Origin: Tetrastigma voinierianum
Taxonomy: Eukaryota; Streptophyta; Magnoliopsida; Vitales; Vitaceae
Reading direction: 5' to 3'
DNA length: 64,000 bases
Assembly: GCA_016808115.1 (NCBI GenBank)
Contig: JAEQBH010000287.1
Span: 4,464,001 to 4,528,000, forward strand
Below, one piece after another: positions 45,270 through 56,576 of the stretch; the first letter of the stretch is position 1; every line of letters starts with the position of its first letter. Below the pieces are notes generated by a model. The model did not search any database, was not told the origin of the DNA, and saw only the letters and a list, made by a program, of their open reading frames with translations. A program made the position numbers and the translations under genes.

Positions 45270-47423
45270 TGTAATACCCTAAATCATACCATGACAGTTT
45301 TATAACATGTTTTGGGTAAGAAAAGTAAATGTATATTTTTCCGAAATAAAATAGTGCTAAAAATAAAATAAGCAAAATTCGGAATTTATACAAGAGTTAA
45401 GGGTAAATTAGTAATTTACTAATTTAGGACCCAAGGGTCATAAGATTAAAAGATTGTAGGTTGAAGTAGGAATTTGAATAAGTTCATTTGCAAATAATGT
45501 AGTAGCCATGGACTAAATGGAAAAAAAATGAAAGTAGAGCTAAAGAGGATATACAAACATGACCTTATCTTAAGACAAAATAGATCATTTAGTTAGGGCT
45601 TTTACGGTGAGGAAGAGAAGAGGAGAAAGAGAGAAAGAAAGAAGAGAAGAAGAAGAAGAAGAAGAAGGAAGAAGGAAAAGAAGAAGAGAAGGATTCTAGG
45701 TAAGGAATTGTATGGAATTTTGTAAGGAATTGTATGGAATTTTGTAAGGAATTGTATGGATTTTGTATGGATACTTGTTTGGAGGTTTGGAATACCTCTT
45801 TTTGTGTAGAATCCTTATTTGGAACAGTTGTTTGGTTTGGTTATGGTCCTCAATGGAGGAAAAATGTTTATAGAGAAAATGTTGGCTTTTAGAGGAGATG
45901 CTGTCCATTTTTTTTTAAAACCAATGTTTTTTTTTGTTTGGCCATAACTTGGCCATCACTCATCCAAATTGAGTGATTTAAATTTCTGACTAAACAAGAC
46001 TTCTAGGAGAACAAATCTTCTTGAAATAAATATATCCAAATTTGAACCCCATTGACCCGTAAAATCTGCTTAAATCGAGGCCTGCGGTCAATTCTAGTTC
46101 CAATTCGATACAATTCGTTTCGAACGCTTTTATTTAGGCCATCACTCATCCAAATTGAGTGATTCAAATTTTTGGGTAAACTAGACTTATAGGAGAAATA
46201 ATCTCCCTGAAATAAGTATATCCAAAATTTGACCCCATTGAACCCAGAAAATTCGTCAAAGTAAGGGAACAATTTTGTCCCTGAAATCTGTCTCATAACA
46301 GTCCCCTAAACTGGAGTAATTCTGGTTGTTTAAATCATAAATTAATTTATACTGGTCCAACTGATGTGATTCAAATTTCTATACAAACTAGACATCTAGG
46401 AGAACAACTTTCATGAAGAAATTATGGTCAAATTATATTTCTATCATTCCCAGAAAATTTTCAAATATAGGACACAATTCTAGATTATGTTCTTGGAAAT
46501 TGTCCAAAAGTAGTTCAGAACGTTTAGACCATATCTCCCAAATTAAAAGTCCAAATGACATGATGTCTGAACTATAAAACATTTAAGACATAGGGGTATA
46601 TTGAGTTATAAGACTACTTTCTCTAATAATCCCATTTACAGGGTCAAAATTATAGCCGATCATGACTTAGAACCGCCTGAATCGCCTGCATAATTGGTTA
46701 TGGAAACTAAAACAGAGAAAGGTTATATAAAATGTATTGTTATATGAAATAACGCATTATAGTATATGGAGATCTACATAACATGTGTTATGAAAGCTAA
46801 AGAGAATACACACATAATTTTGTTATATGAAAAAGTACAGTTAAATGTTTATAAGAGATTATTTGATAATAAATATCTCATAAGTATAAATGATATCAAT
46901 AGTTATTCATGTATATGAGATTTTTTTTCTGATGCCCGAAAGATTGTTAAGAAAAAATAATAAAACTGATTGCCTGCTCATAACCGGGTAGTTGGATAGG
47001 TAGACACGCCTATAAGGATACAGTTACTGCAACATACATTTTATAGATATCGAGGCCCCGTTTGGGTCAATGACATAGATCCCGTTTGGATCATTATAAC
47101 GGCCCTGTTTGGGTCATTATAACGACCCTGTTTGGGTCATATAGATAGAAGTCACTTTCTCGTACAGTGATAGTACCTTCGGGTACATATAGTTCGTTCC
47201 CGTATCATCTTCTAAGGTATATGCATGCATGAAACATAAAAGCAAATGACAAGTTATGGAGTATGTTTAATGACTCATTTTTGAGTTTGAATATATTTTT
47301 TAATCCGTCGCTTACAAAAATATGTTTTAAGTTAAATGTTTAATGATATGAATGAACAAGCGAGAAAAAAAGAAAGAAAAAGAAAAGTGACACCCTTGCC
47401 CGATAACGTGTCGAAACGTGCCA
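45270..47423 (+). repeat. 5' LTR of element F
   Basis: Starts TGTAATACCC. It contains a GA-rich tract at 45605-45690 followed by CTAG|GTAAGG, three copies of GGAATTGTATGGA, a block repeated about every 196 bp from 45940 (see findings), and near 47050-47140 four copies of CCGTTTGGGTCA-type sequence. It ends at about 47423, four bases before the primer site. Confidence 0.85.
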
Positions 47424-47427
47424 CTTG

Positions 47428-47444
47428 TGGTATAAGAGCCTAGG
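47428..47444 (+). other. Primer binding site of element F (initiator Met-tRNA)
   Basis: TGGTATAAGAGCCTAGG differs little from the usual TGGTATCAGAGC start of Met-tRNA primer sites and lies directly behind the 5' LTR. Confidence 0.8.
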
Positions 47445-47532
47445 TTTAGGCGTTTCTGGAAAAGCCAAGGTTTAGGCAACTTTGGAATAGAGTATATGAT
47501 AGAAAAGCTCGTGTTAGTAATGTTTTGGCCCG

Positions 47533-48780
47533 ATGTGGGTGTCCTTGTGTTTCTTAGGAGGCAGACGGATCGCCCTCGACCAACCAAGAAGTGTACCCGA
47601 GAGTGTTAACCTAGGAGATCAAGGGCTACCCGCTTTGGATCCTTCTGAATCTGTCAGAAGTGAGAGTCATGCCCCAGTTGAGCCAAATGAAGCCTTGTTG
47701 AGGATATCTCAGGACATGACTCGGGTATTGGAAAGATTGATAGCTCCCAAAGCCTCGATAGACATGATAAGAAGACATGGGGCTGAGGAATTCCATGGGT
47801 CAAACATGGAAGAGTACAATAAAGCTGAATTTTGGTTGGAAAAGCTGCAAAGAAAAGTGGAGGAGGTGAGATACCCTCCCGATCAAAGAGTTACATGTGT
47901 AGTTTCTTTATTGCAAGGCGGTGCTTATGATCAGGAAGCTAGTGTCGAGAGTTCGGGAGGCTCTGTGATCCCTAACACGGAGTTTTTCGTCCAAGAGTTC
48001 AGGGCCTAATATGTCTTTGATATGTATAAAGAGACCAAGTGGAAGCAGTTCCTGAATCTAAAGCAAAGGAACTTATCAGTGGTGGAATATGAGAAAGAAT
48101 TCAGCCATCTTAGAAAGTACGCACTTAATCACCCTCATCGAGGCATTTTTAGTGTAGTGGGCTGGAGATGGGACTAAATGAGTCCATAAAAGATATCCGT
48201 GCCTCGTGGATAAGATTCGGGCCAGCAAATTTTTATCAATATTCAGCTAAGAATGAAAGGTGATAAACTATAAGTAGTAGAGAAATATTTTAGAAGAGGA
48301 AGCTTTCTAGAGGAGCTTCTTCCTCCTCGGGTAAAAGAGCTAGAGGTCCCAAACTTAGTCAGTACATAGTTATGCCACAAGGGGAAGAAGACAAGGAAAC
48401 ATGCAGTACCTAGTAATCGGTAGAGGTGGTCACGGATTAATGTGAGAACTGAGGCCCTACTGCCATCGGACTACATTTAGGAGTTTGCAGATTGTCGATG
48501 TGAGGTGCTTAGATGGGAAGACTAAACATTTTATGGAAAATTGTCCCAAAGAGCTAAGGGACAATAGAACTCGATTAACAAAGAGGTGGAGGTCCTGCGG
48601 GCACCACCGACTCGAGATGAGGTGTAGGTCGAGGGGCTGTGAGCTAGCATGGGAGGACGAGGAGGCACAAAAGGTCGAGACAAGAGAGCGTCCTATGCCT
48701 TCAACACTAGCACATATGCTATAAAGGCTTGTGGGGACTAGGATGCACCAAAAGCAATTGTCGGGTATAATTCTTATGGT
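47533..48780 (+). pseudogene. gag: Element F gag with zinc knuckle, broken
   Basis: The frame 47533-48009 holds MTRVLERLIAP, EEFHGSNMEEYNKAEFWLEK, VEEVRYPPDQRVTCVVSLLQ, EFFVQEFRA and, past a stop, YVFDMYKETKWKQFLNLKQR, NLSVVEYEKEFSHLRKYA. These are the gag core blocks of Tekay elements. The middle part (48170-48480) is scrambled. A zinc knuckle remnant, HFMENCPKELRD, is near 48525-48560. The ATG at 47533 is only the first in the frame and may not be the real start. Confidence 0.75.
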
Positions 48781-49119
48781 ATTGAAACGATGCATTAGTG
48801 TGCACTTGGATCTACTCATTCATATGTATGCATCGGAAAGTATGTGTTTGATAAGATGACAAAGAATGGAGCAACATCATATGATATGCATGTAAATCAA
48901 ATTTTTGTGTAAGGCATAGTGTTTGAATGTGAATAGAGGTATAAGAATTGCCCTATAATTATGATTCCGGACAATGATTCTATTACTTTACTATTTGGGT
49001 GAATTGATTTGATTGGGAATGGATCGTCAGTTTCAAACACTGGCCATAATTGCTGTGATAAAATATAAGAGATAACTGACAGTTGAAGTGATAGTACATG
49101 GTGTTCGGGTCTCGTCCTA
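48781..49119 (+). pseudogene. Element F protease region, broken
   Basis: LGSTHSYVCIGKYVFDK near 48806-48860 corresponds to the active-site block D-x-G-(S/A)-T-H-S of chromovirus proteases, with the catalytic Asp lost. The rest is in several frames: NCPIIMIPDNDSITLLFG near 48948 takes the place of the D-x-I-L-G-M-D-W block. Confidence 0.6.
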
Positions 49120-49599
49120 ATGTCCAATGTGATTTTAGCTTATGCAAACCCGACGACACAGAAAAAGATAGAGGCCTTTTTGGCTTTGGTGCTTGACTCT
49201 AAAAGAGGTCAAATAGAATTGGAAAATATTATGGTTGTGAATTATTTTCTGGATGTGTACCCAAAAGAGTTACCTAGTATTCCACCTGAAAGAGAAGTGG
49301 ATTTATCTATTGAGATTTTACCAGGAATAACTCCTACTTCTAAGGCACCATACAGGATGGCTCCAACTGAGTTGAAAGAGCTAAAGGTTCAACTACAAGA
49401 GCTTATGGATAAAGGGTTTATCTCGACCCAAGGCCCTGTGTGGTGCACCCGTTTTGTTCGTAAAAGAAAGACAGCATCCTATGATGTGCATTATCATCAG
49501 CAATCAATAGTGACAATGAAAACAAAGATCATTGCCGAATCAAGATCTCTTTTGACGCTGCGCCGAGCGGGTGTCTTTTCAAAGATTGTGACTCGATCA
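49120..49599 (+). pseudogene. Element F reverse transcriptase, first part
   Basis: The frame 49120-49638 reads YFLDVYPKELPSIPPEREVD, LSIEILPGITPTSKAPYRMA, PTELKELKVQLQELMDKGFI and STQGPVW, the N-terminal RT blocks of Tekay elements. A gap follows where KKDGSLRMCIDYR is expected, and then AGVFSKI at 49569-49590. The block KIDLRSGYHQ is cut after RS by the LTR starting at 49600. The rest of the RT is at 52308-52520. Confidence 0.85.
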
Positions 49600-52307
49600 T
49601 GTAACATTGGTATATTAATATATGTTTATTATATTTAGGTAAGATTCAGGAGCAAATGCAACATATGCCTTATGATGTTTTAAATTGTGTGATTAAGATT
49701 AGCTTAATGGTCAGTTTAATTGCAGGATTAGCAAAGTGTGTTAGATTGAATTTTTATGGCATGTGGGTCAATTACGAATTAGGTAAGTTGGAGGGTTTTA
49801 GGTTTGTAATTACATGTCTTGAAGGATCACTTTGAAAACCTATTAGTGGAGAGGACCAAAGTGCAATATCATGCTTGTGAGCTAGTGGCACTGCGAGGGC
49901 AATGACACCTCATATATGCAAGGTAGAGTTTCACACATGGCAAGTGCACAGAGAAGAGTCATTATGTGCCAAGCAAACCAATCCCTCTTGGTTTTGGATG
50001 CTGGGGATCAACTTTGCTAGGAAGTGGAAAATTCTGAATTTTAGAAAGTGAGAGAGAGTTCTAGAGAGAAGGAGGAGAAAGGCTTGAAGGAAAGCTTGCT
50101 TCGTGGAAAAGTTCACTAAGGTATGTAAACATGATCTGAGGCCTTAGTTGTATTTCTTATGGACTTTGCTATATTCCTAGGGTTTTGTCAGATTTCATCC
50201 TAATCCTAGATTTGATGAAAGGTGAGTTTGGTGGAACCTCAGTCTGTAAAAGACCGCTTTGTGAAGATGGTACGTGTGTGTGTCCAAGGGAGGCTGTCTA
50301 GCTTTTCCTTTGACCCCATGGCAGTGTTTTGGACATAAGTTGGCCTAAAGAACTTCGAATTGGATGATTCCAGTTGTAGAAGAAGCCCAGGACCTAGCCC
50401 TCTACAGTCAGAAGCAACCAAGAATCCAACCCTACCATAAGACCCTGAATTTGAGGTTGAGTCGATACGTATTCTCGGGCCTCGTTCGGGAGCGCCCTGC
50501 TTTGAGTCATAAGTTGAGTTATATTAATCCAAATGGAGTGATTCAAAATCCTTCTCAAAGTATCCACATAGAGGAGTAACTTCATGAAGAAAGTGTGGCC
50601 AAATTATGGCTCATTGTTCCCATAATATCGTCAAAGTGAGGTAGGCGGAGGGCACAGATTCTCGTCCCTAGGAAATGGGCCTGGAGGCCGAGTAAAACCA
50701 TAACTCTTGATTTCGAGGTTCGAATGACCCGACGAAGAGGCTGTGGAAAGCTAAGAGATAGGAACTTTTACCGAAGACCATAGTGAACAAAAATCATGTA
50801 TGGTCAGGTCAAATAGTAGTCGAGAAAAAAAAAAAGTGGTCTTCAGATAGGCCGAAACAGTGGTACAAGTGTTGTGTGTCGCTTGCGGTTACCTAATAAG
50901 GGTCGTTAAATGTTGATCTTTTAGTAAGTGTAAAAGAGAGTGCAATTTGGAGGATCAAGGTTTATGTTTGAGGTATAAGAATCTGTGTGATTCGAGTGGT
51001 GAATTAGCACAAACCAATCAGTAATTTTATGTAACCCGATTGCTTCCGGGAGGCTAAGAAATCTTATGACTGTTAATCGCATCCTTCGAGTAGCTCCTGC
51101 TTTGACTTCTCGGGGAGACTCAGGATTTTTGAATCTAAGGAAGGTAGGGATCTTGTCCTTCTTCTTATACCATGGTTCGACAAGCCAGGAAATTACAGGC
51201 ACCATTCCATCGGGACTGTGTGATTTCTAATGATATATATAAATGTATGTTTTTATATCTATGGAATTCTTTGAATTAATCGCATGATGTTTTTAAATAT
51301 CCATGTGGGTGAATGCTTTGTGAAATTGTTTTAAAGTACAATACGGGTATGGATCGTGAGAGTCCCGGATTGACAGGGATGTGGACACTGACTATGACTA
51401 GTCCCCGGGTTGTAGTCCCGCAAAGGTCACTGTGATATACCCGATGTGGGTACTATCCCCGGGTGGTGTCCAGCACTTGTTGTTATACCTGACGCGGGCA
51501 TATCCCCGGGTAGTAAGTCCTAATAATTTGTCATCGTCGGATGACGGCCAAATTCTCGGGTGAAAAGCCCAAAAGAGTCACCTATGAGGGGTCAAGATGG
51601 TGGTAGTATTGCATCCATTTGTTTCACATCAACCTATTAATTGTAAAATGCCTTGCGTTTTGAGATGTGTTGAATTATTTGTATTTTGAAATGTTTTATA
51701 ACATGGATTGTTATGGATCTACTACCGCCGAACTCAATTCCCCATTATTCCTCCACCTGATAAAGTGGTAACAGACCACCGCATGACTGAGAGTTGGACT
51801 TATGTGGTCTTTTGGAGGTTGGTGAATTGTGCACACTTTTAGCATGTGCTGGTGGCTGGGCATACATTTTGAGAACATCTAGTGTTGTGTGGAGGTTCAC
51901 CGGTGATATTTCGGACAGCTCATATCGACTACGGGTCATCAGATATTCGCTGTGGCCATTAGTTCGGGGGCACTTTGTAGAAAGTTTAGGATTTTGTGTA
52001 AATATTATTTTTGAACAAGTGTAAGTGTATAGTCTGGTGCATTGAGGACTTACTCTCAGTACATATATGTATATATATGTTTCGAGACCGAGTCGAGTTT
52101 TAATTACGTTTTCAGCGATTACTCCAAGTGGAGTTTCGACTCAGGGTTTCGAGGAAACGCAGTTGATACATATGGTGTGTAAAAATATGAGAATTTTTAT
52201 GCAAAGTGTTGGATTTTGAAAGAGTCCTATGTTATGGACCCATGATGTGAAAAAAGAAAAAGATGGTAAATAACATAAATCACACCGCGGGAACCGTGGT
52301 GTGATGT
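49600..52307 (+). mobile_element. Solo LTR (Tekay-like) inside the RT of element F
   Basis: The RT reading breaks exactly at 49599 and resumes at 52308; GATCA (49595-49599) and GATCG (52308-52312) form a target duplication with one change. The start is TGTAACA; the end (GATGT) has lost the usual CA. Inside are a purine tract at 50038-50092 followed by AAG|GTATGT, one copy of the block AAATGGAGTGATTCAAAA near 50528, and repeats of CCCGGGTGTGGGTA-type sequence at 51360-51550. These are features of the other Tekay-like LTRs here. No coding frame is present. Orientation is taken from these features. Confidence 0.7.
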
Positions 52308-52900
52308 GATCGTATACTATCGCCAAGAGAGCGAAATATGTCGAGCAGTCATGACAACATTCATAACTCGATATGGCCATTATGAGTTCTTGGTAATACC
52401 ATTTGGGTTGACTAGTGCACCGACAACATTCATGGATTTGATGAATGGTATGTTTCAACCTCATTTAGATCACTGTCGCGGTCTTACTGATGATATATTG
52501 GTATATTCTAGAGATGAGTAGAGCATGAACAACATTTTGAGAAAGGTTATAGTTCTACTGTGACTGAGAGAGAAGAAGTTGTATGCTGTTAGAAAATGTG
52601 ATTTTTTGCTAAAGGAAGTTTCATTCCGGTACTTATATCATGGTCTCACGGCAGATACAGCTTTAACCCCGCGGCATCATTGCAGAATCGAAACCGCCTC
52701 GAAGTGTTACCGAACCGAAGTTTCTAGCATACAGATATTATAGAAGATTTGTGGTGATTTTATGCTCAGAGATTCTCTATCACTAAATTACTCAAGAAAT
52801 GAGTAAATTTCGAGCGACGATAAAATGTCAAGATAGTTTTGAGCAGTTGAAGGAAATGCTGGTTAAAGCAATCGCGTTTCACGCAGCCTACCTCGTAAAG
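52308..52900 (+). pseudogene. Element F reverse transcriptase, second part
   Basis: AVMTTFITRYGHYEFLVIPF, GLTSAPTTFMDLMNGMFQPH and DDILVYSRDE follow one another at 52349-52520. The active site, normally FIDD, reads LTDD, so the first catalytic motif residue pair is changed but both Asp are kept. After a stop, LREKKLYAV and CDFLLKEVSF are visible to about 52630; the rest is scrambled. Confidence 0.85.
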
Positions 52901-53370
52901 AGTATACTCCGCATGTTGATGCTTCGAATTGGCCTGTCAGGTGTTAATGCAAGATGGTAAAGTTGTGGCATATGCATCCGCATGCTTGGAAGCTATTATT
53001 GAATAGAATTACCATACACATGATTTGGAATTGGCTGTGGTAGTATTTGCTTTGAAGATATGGCGGCACTACTTATATGGTGAAAAATGCAGAATTTATA
53101 CATATTATAAAAGTCTCAAATATTTGTTAACGCAGAAGGAGCTTAATTTGAGACAACGGAGGTGGTTGGAGTTGTTCAAAGATTATGACTATATAATAGA
53201 CTACCACCCCGGAAAAGCTAATGTGGTAGCGTATGCCTTTTGGGCAGAAAGGCAATGGTTGCTTTCATATCACAAAGACGCTGAATGGAGAATAAGATTC
53301 CATGGAGCCATATTAGCTCAATTAAGCTTTAACCTCGTTTTAAAGCAAATGATTATATATGTTTAAAATG
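52901..53370 (+). pseudogene. Element F RNase H
   Basis: The first catalytic region survives as VDASNWPVR near 52915. The open frame 53025-53366 reads LELAVVVFALKIWRHYLYGE (with M for L at its start), KSLKYLLTQKELNLRQRRWL, ELFKDYDYIIDYHPGKANVV and AYAF. The DHKS block has become YYKS and the final ADALSR block AYAFWA, so catalytic Asp residues are lost. Confidence 0.85.
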
Positions 53371-53439
53371 ACTTAAGAGATGTAGAAAGGTACGATGGTC
53401 GTGAGATGGTGATAAGACTGATTTTTTAGTAAAAGAAAC

Positions 53440-53895
53440 TGGAAGTTTGTATTTCCAAAATAGATTATGTGTGCTAGATGATAAAGAGCTAAAGAAAAAG
53501 TTGCTATTTGAAGCTCATAATACGGGGAGCTTACTTATGCATCCTGAGGTGGGCTAAGATGTACCAGGATTTAGCCAATATTTATTGGTGGAAAGGAATG
53601 AAAAAAGATGTGATAGAGTACGTGTCTAAATGTTTGACTTGTTAGCAAGTCGAAGCTGAACACTAAGTTCCAAAAGGTTTGTTGAATCCCCTTCCAATTC
53701 CTCAATGGAAGTGGGATAACATTACCATGGATTTTGTGTCGGGTTTTCCCCTCACGTAACAAAAACATGACTCTGTCTAGGTGATTGTCGAGAAGCTCAA
53801 AGTTAGCCCATTTTATAAATTAATGTGTGATCGGATTTATTCTATGGATCGACTTAAATGAGTTATATGTGGATGAGATTGTATGATTGTATTGG
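53440..53895 (+). pseudogene. Element F integrase, first part
   Basis: The zinc finger reads DLANIYWWKGMKKDVIEYVS and KCLTC near 53570-53642. The core starts with VPKGLLNPLPIPQWKWDNIT, MDFVSGFPLT and VIVEKLKVS. Near 53840, SMDRLK and LYVDEIV follow. The frame is cut at 53895 by an LTR; the rest of the integrase is at 55676-56030. Confidence 0.8.
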
Positions 53896-55675
53896 TGTCA
53901 TGAACACTCGAAATGTACCCTAGTAGTTTTCGACTTGTTTAGTGGTATATTATAAGCTAAATGGAATTTTTCAAATAAAAATAAGAGATCCGAAATGAAT
54001 ATTGGGGAGACGCGGTAAAGCTGGGCTATTTACCACTTGAGGACATATAAATGACATAAATCAATAAGTTTATATGCAATTATGGAATTTGAGAAAAGAT
54101 GGGATGCCAAAGTATAATATGTATAAGTTAGATTGAGATTAATAAAGAGAGAAAGGGCTAAATAGCAAATATGGGAAAATAATCCAAAAATGGGTTTTAT
54201 TTGGGAGGCCAAACATGGCCTTAAGTAAAAAATCTGGATAATATCAATTGGGTCTCTCATTTTTTGAGGGACCAAAAACAGTAGAAGAGAGGAGAAGGGG
54301 AGAGGAAGAAGAAGAGAAGAAGAAGAGAAGAAGAAGAGAAGAGAAGAAGAAAGGAAGATAAAAAAAAGGTATGGATTCTATGATTTTTGGTATGGAAATT
54401 ATGAAAATTAGTATGGATCTATGGAATTCTAAGGTTTTGTATGGTTAATAGTTTGTCCCCAAATCTAGGGTTTTGTTAGAGTTTCTTCATAACCTTAGAT
54501 TTCTTGAAATTAGGGTTGGTAAAACCCCATATGGAACAAGATGAGTATGGAATCCTCCCTTTGAGGTTGGATTCATGGTTAAATGGCAGTAATCGAAGCT
54601 AGGGTTTAGAACAAACCCTAACTAATCCTTGGTTTTGGGTTGTGTATGGGTTATGACCCATATTAGTGTTGTTTTGTGAGTGATTCATGAAAGGATTTTG
54701 AAGAAAGATATGCATTGAAAGATGATTTGAGAAAAATAGAGATTTCAAGATGAATTTGGAGTGGTTTTGAAGTGTATATAGAGTATTGAGTTGATTTGGG
54801 TATCAACATATGGAAAAATGGAAGAAAAACACACATTTTGGGCAAAATTCGAGGGGCTGTACCGGTACAGGTCAAAGCTGTACCGGTACAAGTAGTGTTC
54901 TGTTTTTTTTGTTTCGACCAGCGTTCGTATTTTGGCCATAACTTGATCATTTATGATCCGATTTGAGTGATTCAAGTTGCTAGTTAAAATAGACTTCAAG
55001 GAGAACCAAACATCCTGAAATAGGTACCTTCAAATGAGGATTCTATGTGGCCCAAAAATTCATTCAAAGTGGGGCCATGTCTAAGCTAATTTCTGGTTTA
55101 GTTTTAACATAGGTAGTCCCATTGTTTAGACATAGCTCGAGTTCAAAGGTCTGATTCAAAGGGATTCCAGTTGGAGGAGAACCCTTAGAACCTTAGATTT
55201 AAAGGAGTACAAAGAACCAATGAAAAATATGGAGTTAAGACCCCTGAAAAAAATGGGTATTTCAAACTGTCTCTAATGTAATATGGGAAAATGACTAGCC
55301 TGGGCATGAAATGCCATAACTCAGTTCCTGAGCGATTCAATTTAATCGATTCCAATTTATAGCATACTGTATTCATGTGAGGAATAAGAATACAAGAATG
55401 AGGTGTGAACACATAGGTATCATACAGACAAGCATAAGAGACTATATGTACATAGTAACAGAAAATATAGAAATGCAATATGTATAGCCGTGTTCAAGGA
55501 AACAAGAATATGATATGAAATATGAACGAATCAAACATGAACATGAACATGAAATGTAATATGTCATGAATACATAATGTGGCTAAGAATGCCCTATTAT
55601 AAGATAGTGTTACTCGAACTCATATAATTGTAAAACCGCCTAAGACCGCTTATCAATGACATGGCACCTTCGCCT
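53896..55675 (+). mobile_element. LTR (Tekay-like) inside the integrase of element F
   Basis: The integrase reading is interrupted between LYVDEIV and the SDRD block. The insert begins TGTCATGAACACTCG, close to the TGTAACACCCCG start of the LTR at 35676-37977. It carries a GAA-rich tract (54293-54360) followed by AAG|GTATGG, two copies of CTGTACCGGTACA (54857 and 54878) and the GGCCATAACTTGATCAT block near 54935. No interior is seen, so it is a solo or truncated LTR. Exact borders and target duplication are uncertain. Confidence 0.65.
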
Positions 55676-56030
55676 AATGTGTCGATAAAGATCTACGATT
55701 TACATCGAGATTCCGAAGGAATTACAGCTAAATCTTTGGGAACTCATTAATTTCAATGCAACATTCCACCTGTAGACAGATGGACAGTCTGAGAGGTTGA
55801 TTCAAGTGCTCGAAGATATGCTTCGGGGATGTGTAATGAAATTCACTGGAAGTTGGGATAGGTATATTCCATTGATAGAATTTTCCTATAACAACATTTA
55901 TCAATCAAGCATTAGCATGGCACCATATGAGGCTTTGTATGGCCGGAGATGTAGAACTCCTGTGTGTTGGACATAATTGAATGCGCATAAAGTGATTGGT
56001 CCAGACATAGTAAAAATACGTAAGCTTAAA
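55676..56030 (+). pseudogene. Element F integrase, second part
   Basis: Sequence corresponding to SDRD.RFTSRF is readable near 55690-55725, then HSTCRQTDGQSERLIQVLED (frame-corrected only by shifting frames), MLRGCVMKF, WDRYIPLIEFSYNNIYQSSI and MAPYEALYGRRCRTPVCW at 55770-55968. The catalytic Glu in QSER is kept by sequence. Two frame changes occur. Confidence 0.8.
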
Positions 56031-56511
56031 GTTCGTGATATTCGCAAAGGTTAAAGGTCAGCTCGTGGATTGAACAAAAGTCATATGCCGATTTGAAAAT
56101 AAGGACATTGAATATGAAGTGGGTGATAAAGTGTTCTAAAGGCATCTCCATGAGGAAGGTGCTTAGGATTTGGGAAGAAATGAAGTGGAGTCCATGTCTA
56201 TTAGCCCATATGAAGTTTTTGGAGAGAGAATCGTATCGTTGACGACTTCCACAAGTAATTCCTCTGGGAAGCTGCCTAAGCCGCATGATGTGTTCCATGT
56301 GTGTATGCTTCGGAAATACCGTTATGATGAATCACATATATTGTCAATACAAGATATACAAGTGCAACTAGACTTCACTTTTGATGAAGAGCCAAAAACT
56401 ATTCTCGATCATGAAGTGAAGCAATTGCGGAATAAGAAAGTCCCTCTGGTAAAGGTGCTCCGGGCAACACCACGCAGAAGAAGCTACTGGGGAGCCATAA
56501 TCATGAGATAA
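56031..56511 (+). pseudogene. Element F integrase C-terminus / chromodomain region
   Basis: The frame 56170-56511 reads ISPYEVFGERIV, KPHDVFHVCMLRKYRYDESH, VQLDFTFDEEPKTILDHEVK and QLRNKKVPLVKVL. This is the end of Tekay pol, including the HNVFHVSMLR block and the region that normally forms a chromodomain directing insertion to heterochromatin. It ends about 65 bp before the 3' LTR; a GGGGAGGAGAG tract (56566-56576) is the polypurine tract. Confidence 0.8.
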
Positions 56512-56576
56512 GGTACTCGCAACTCTTAATGTGCATGAAATTTCGAGGACGAAATTCCTTTAAAGGGGAGGAGAGT

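Noticed and set aside
56170..56511. 113-codon frame as a separate gene
   Set aside because: It is the C-terminal part of the pol gene of element F, in order after the integrase and just before the 3' LTR.
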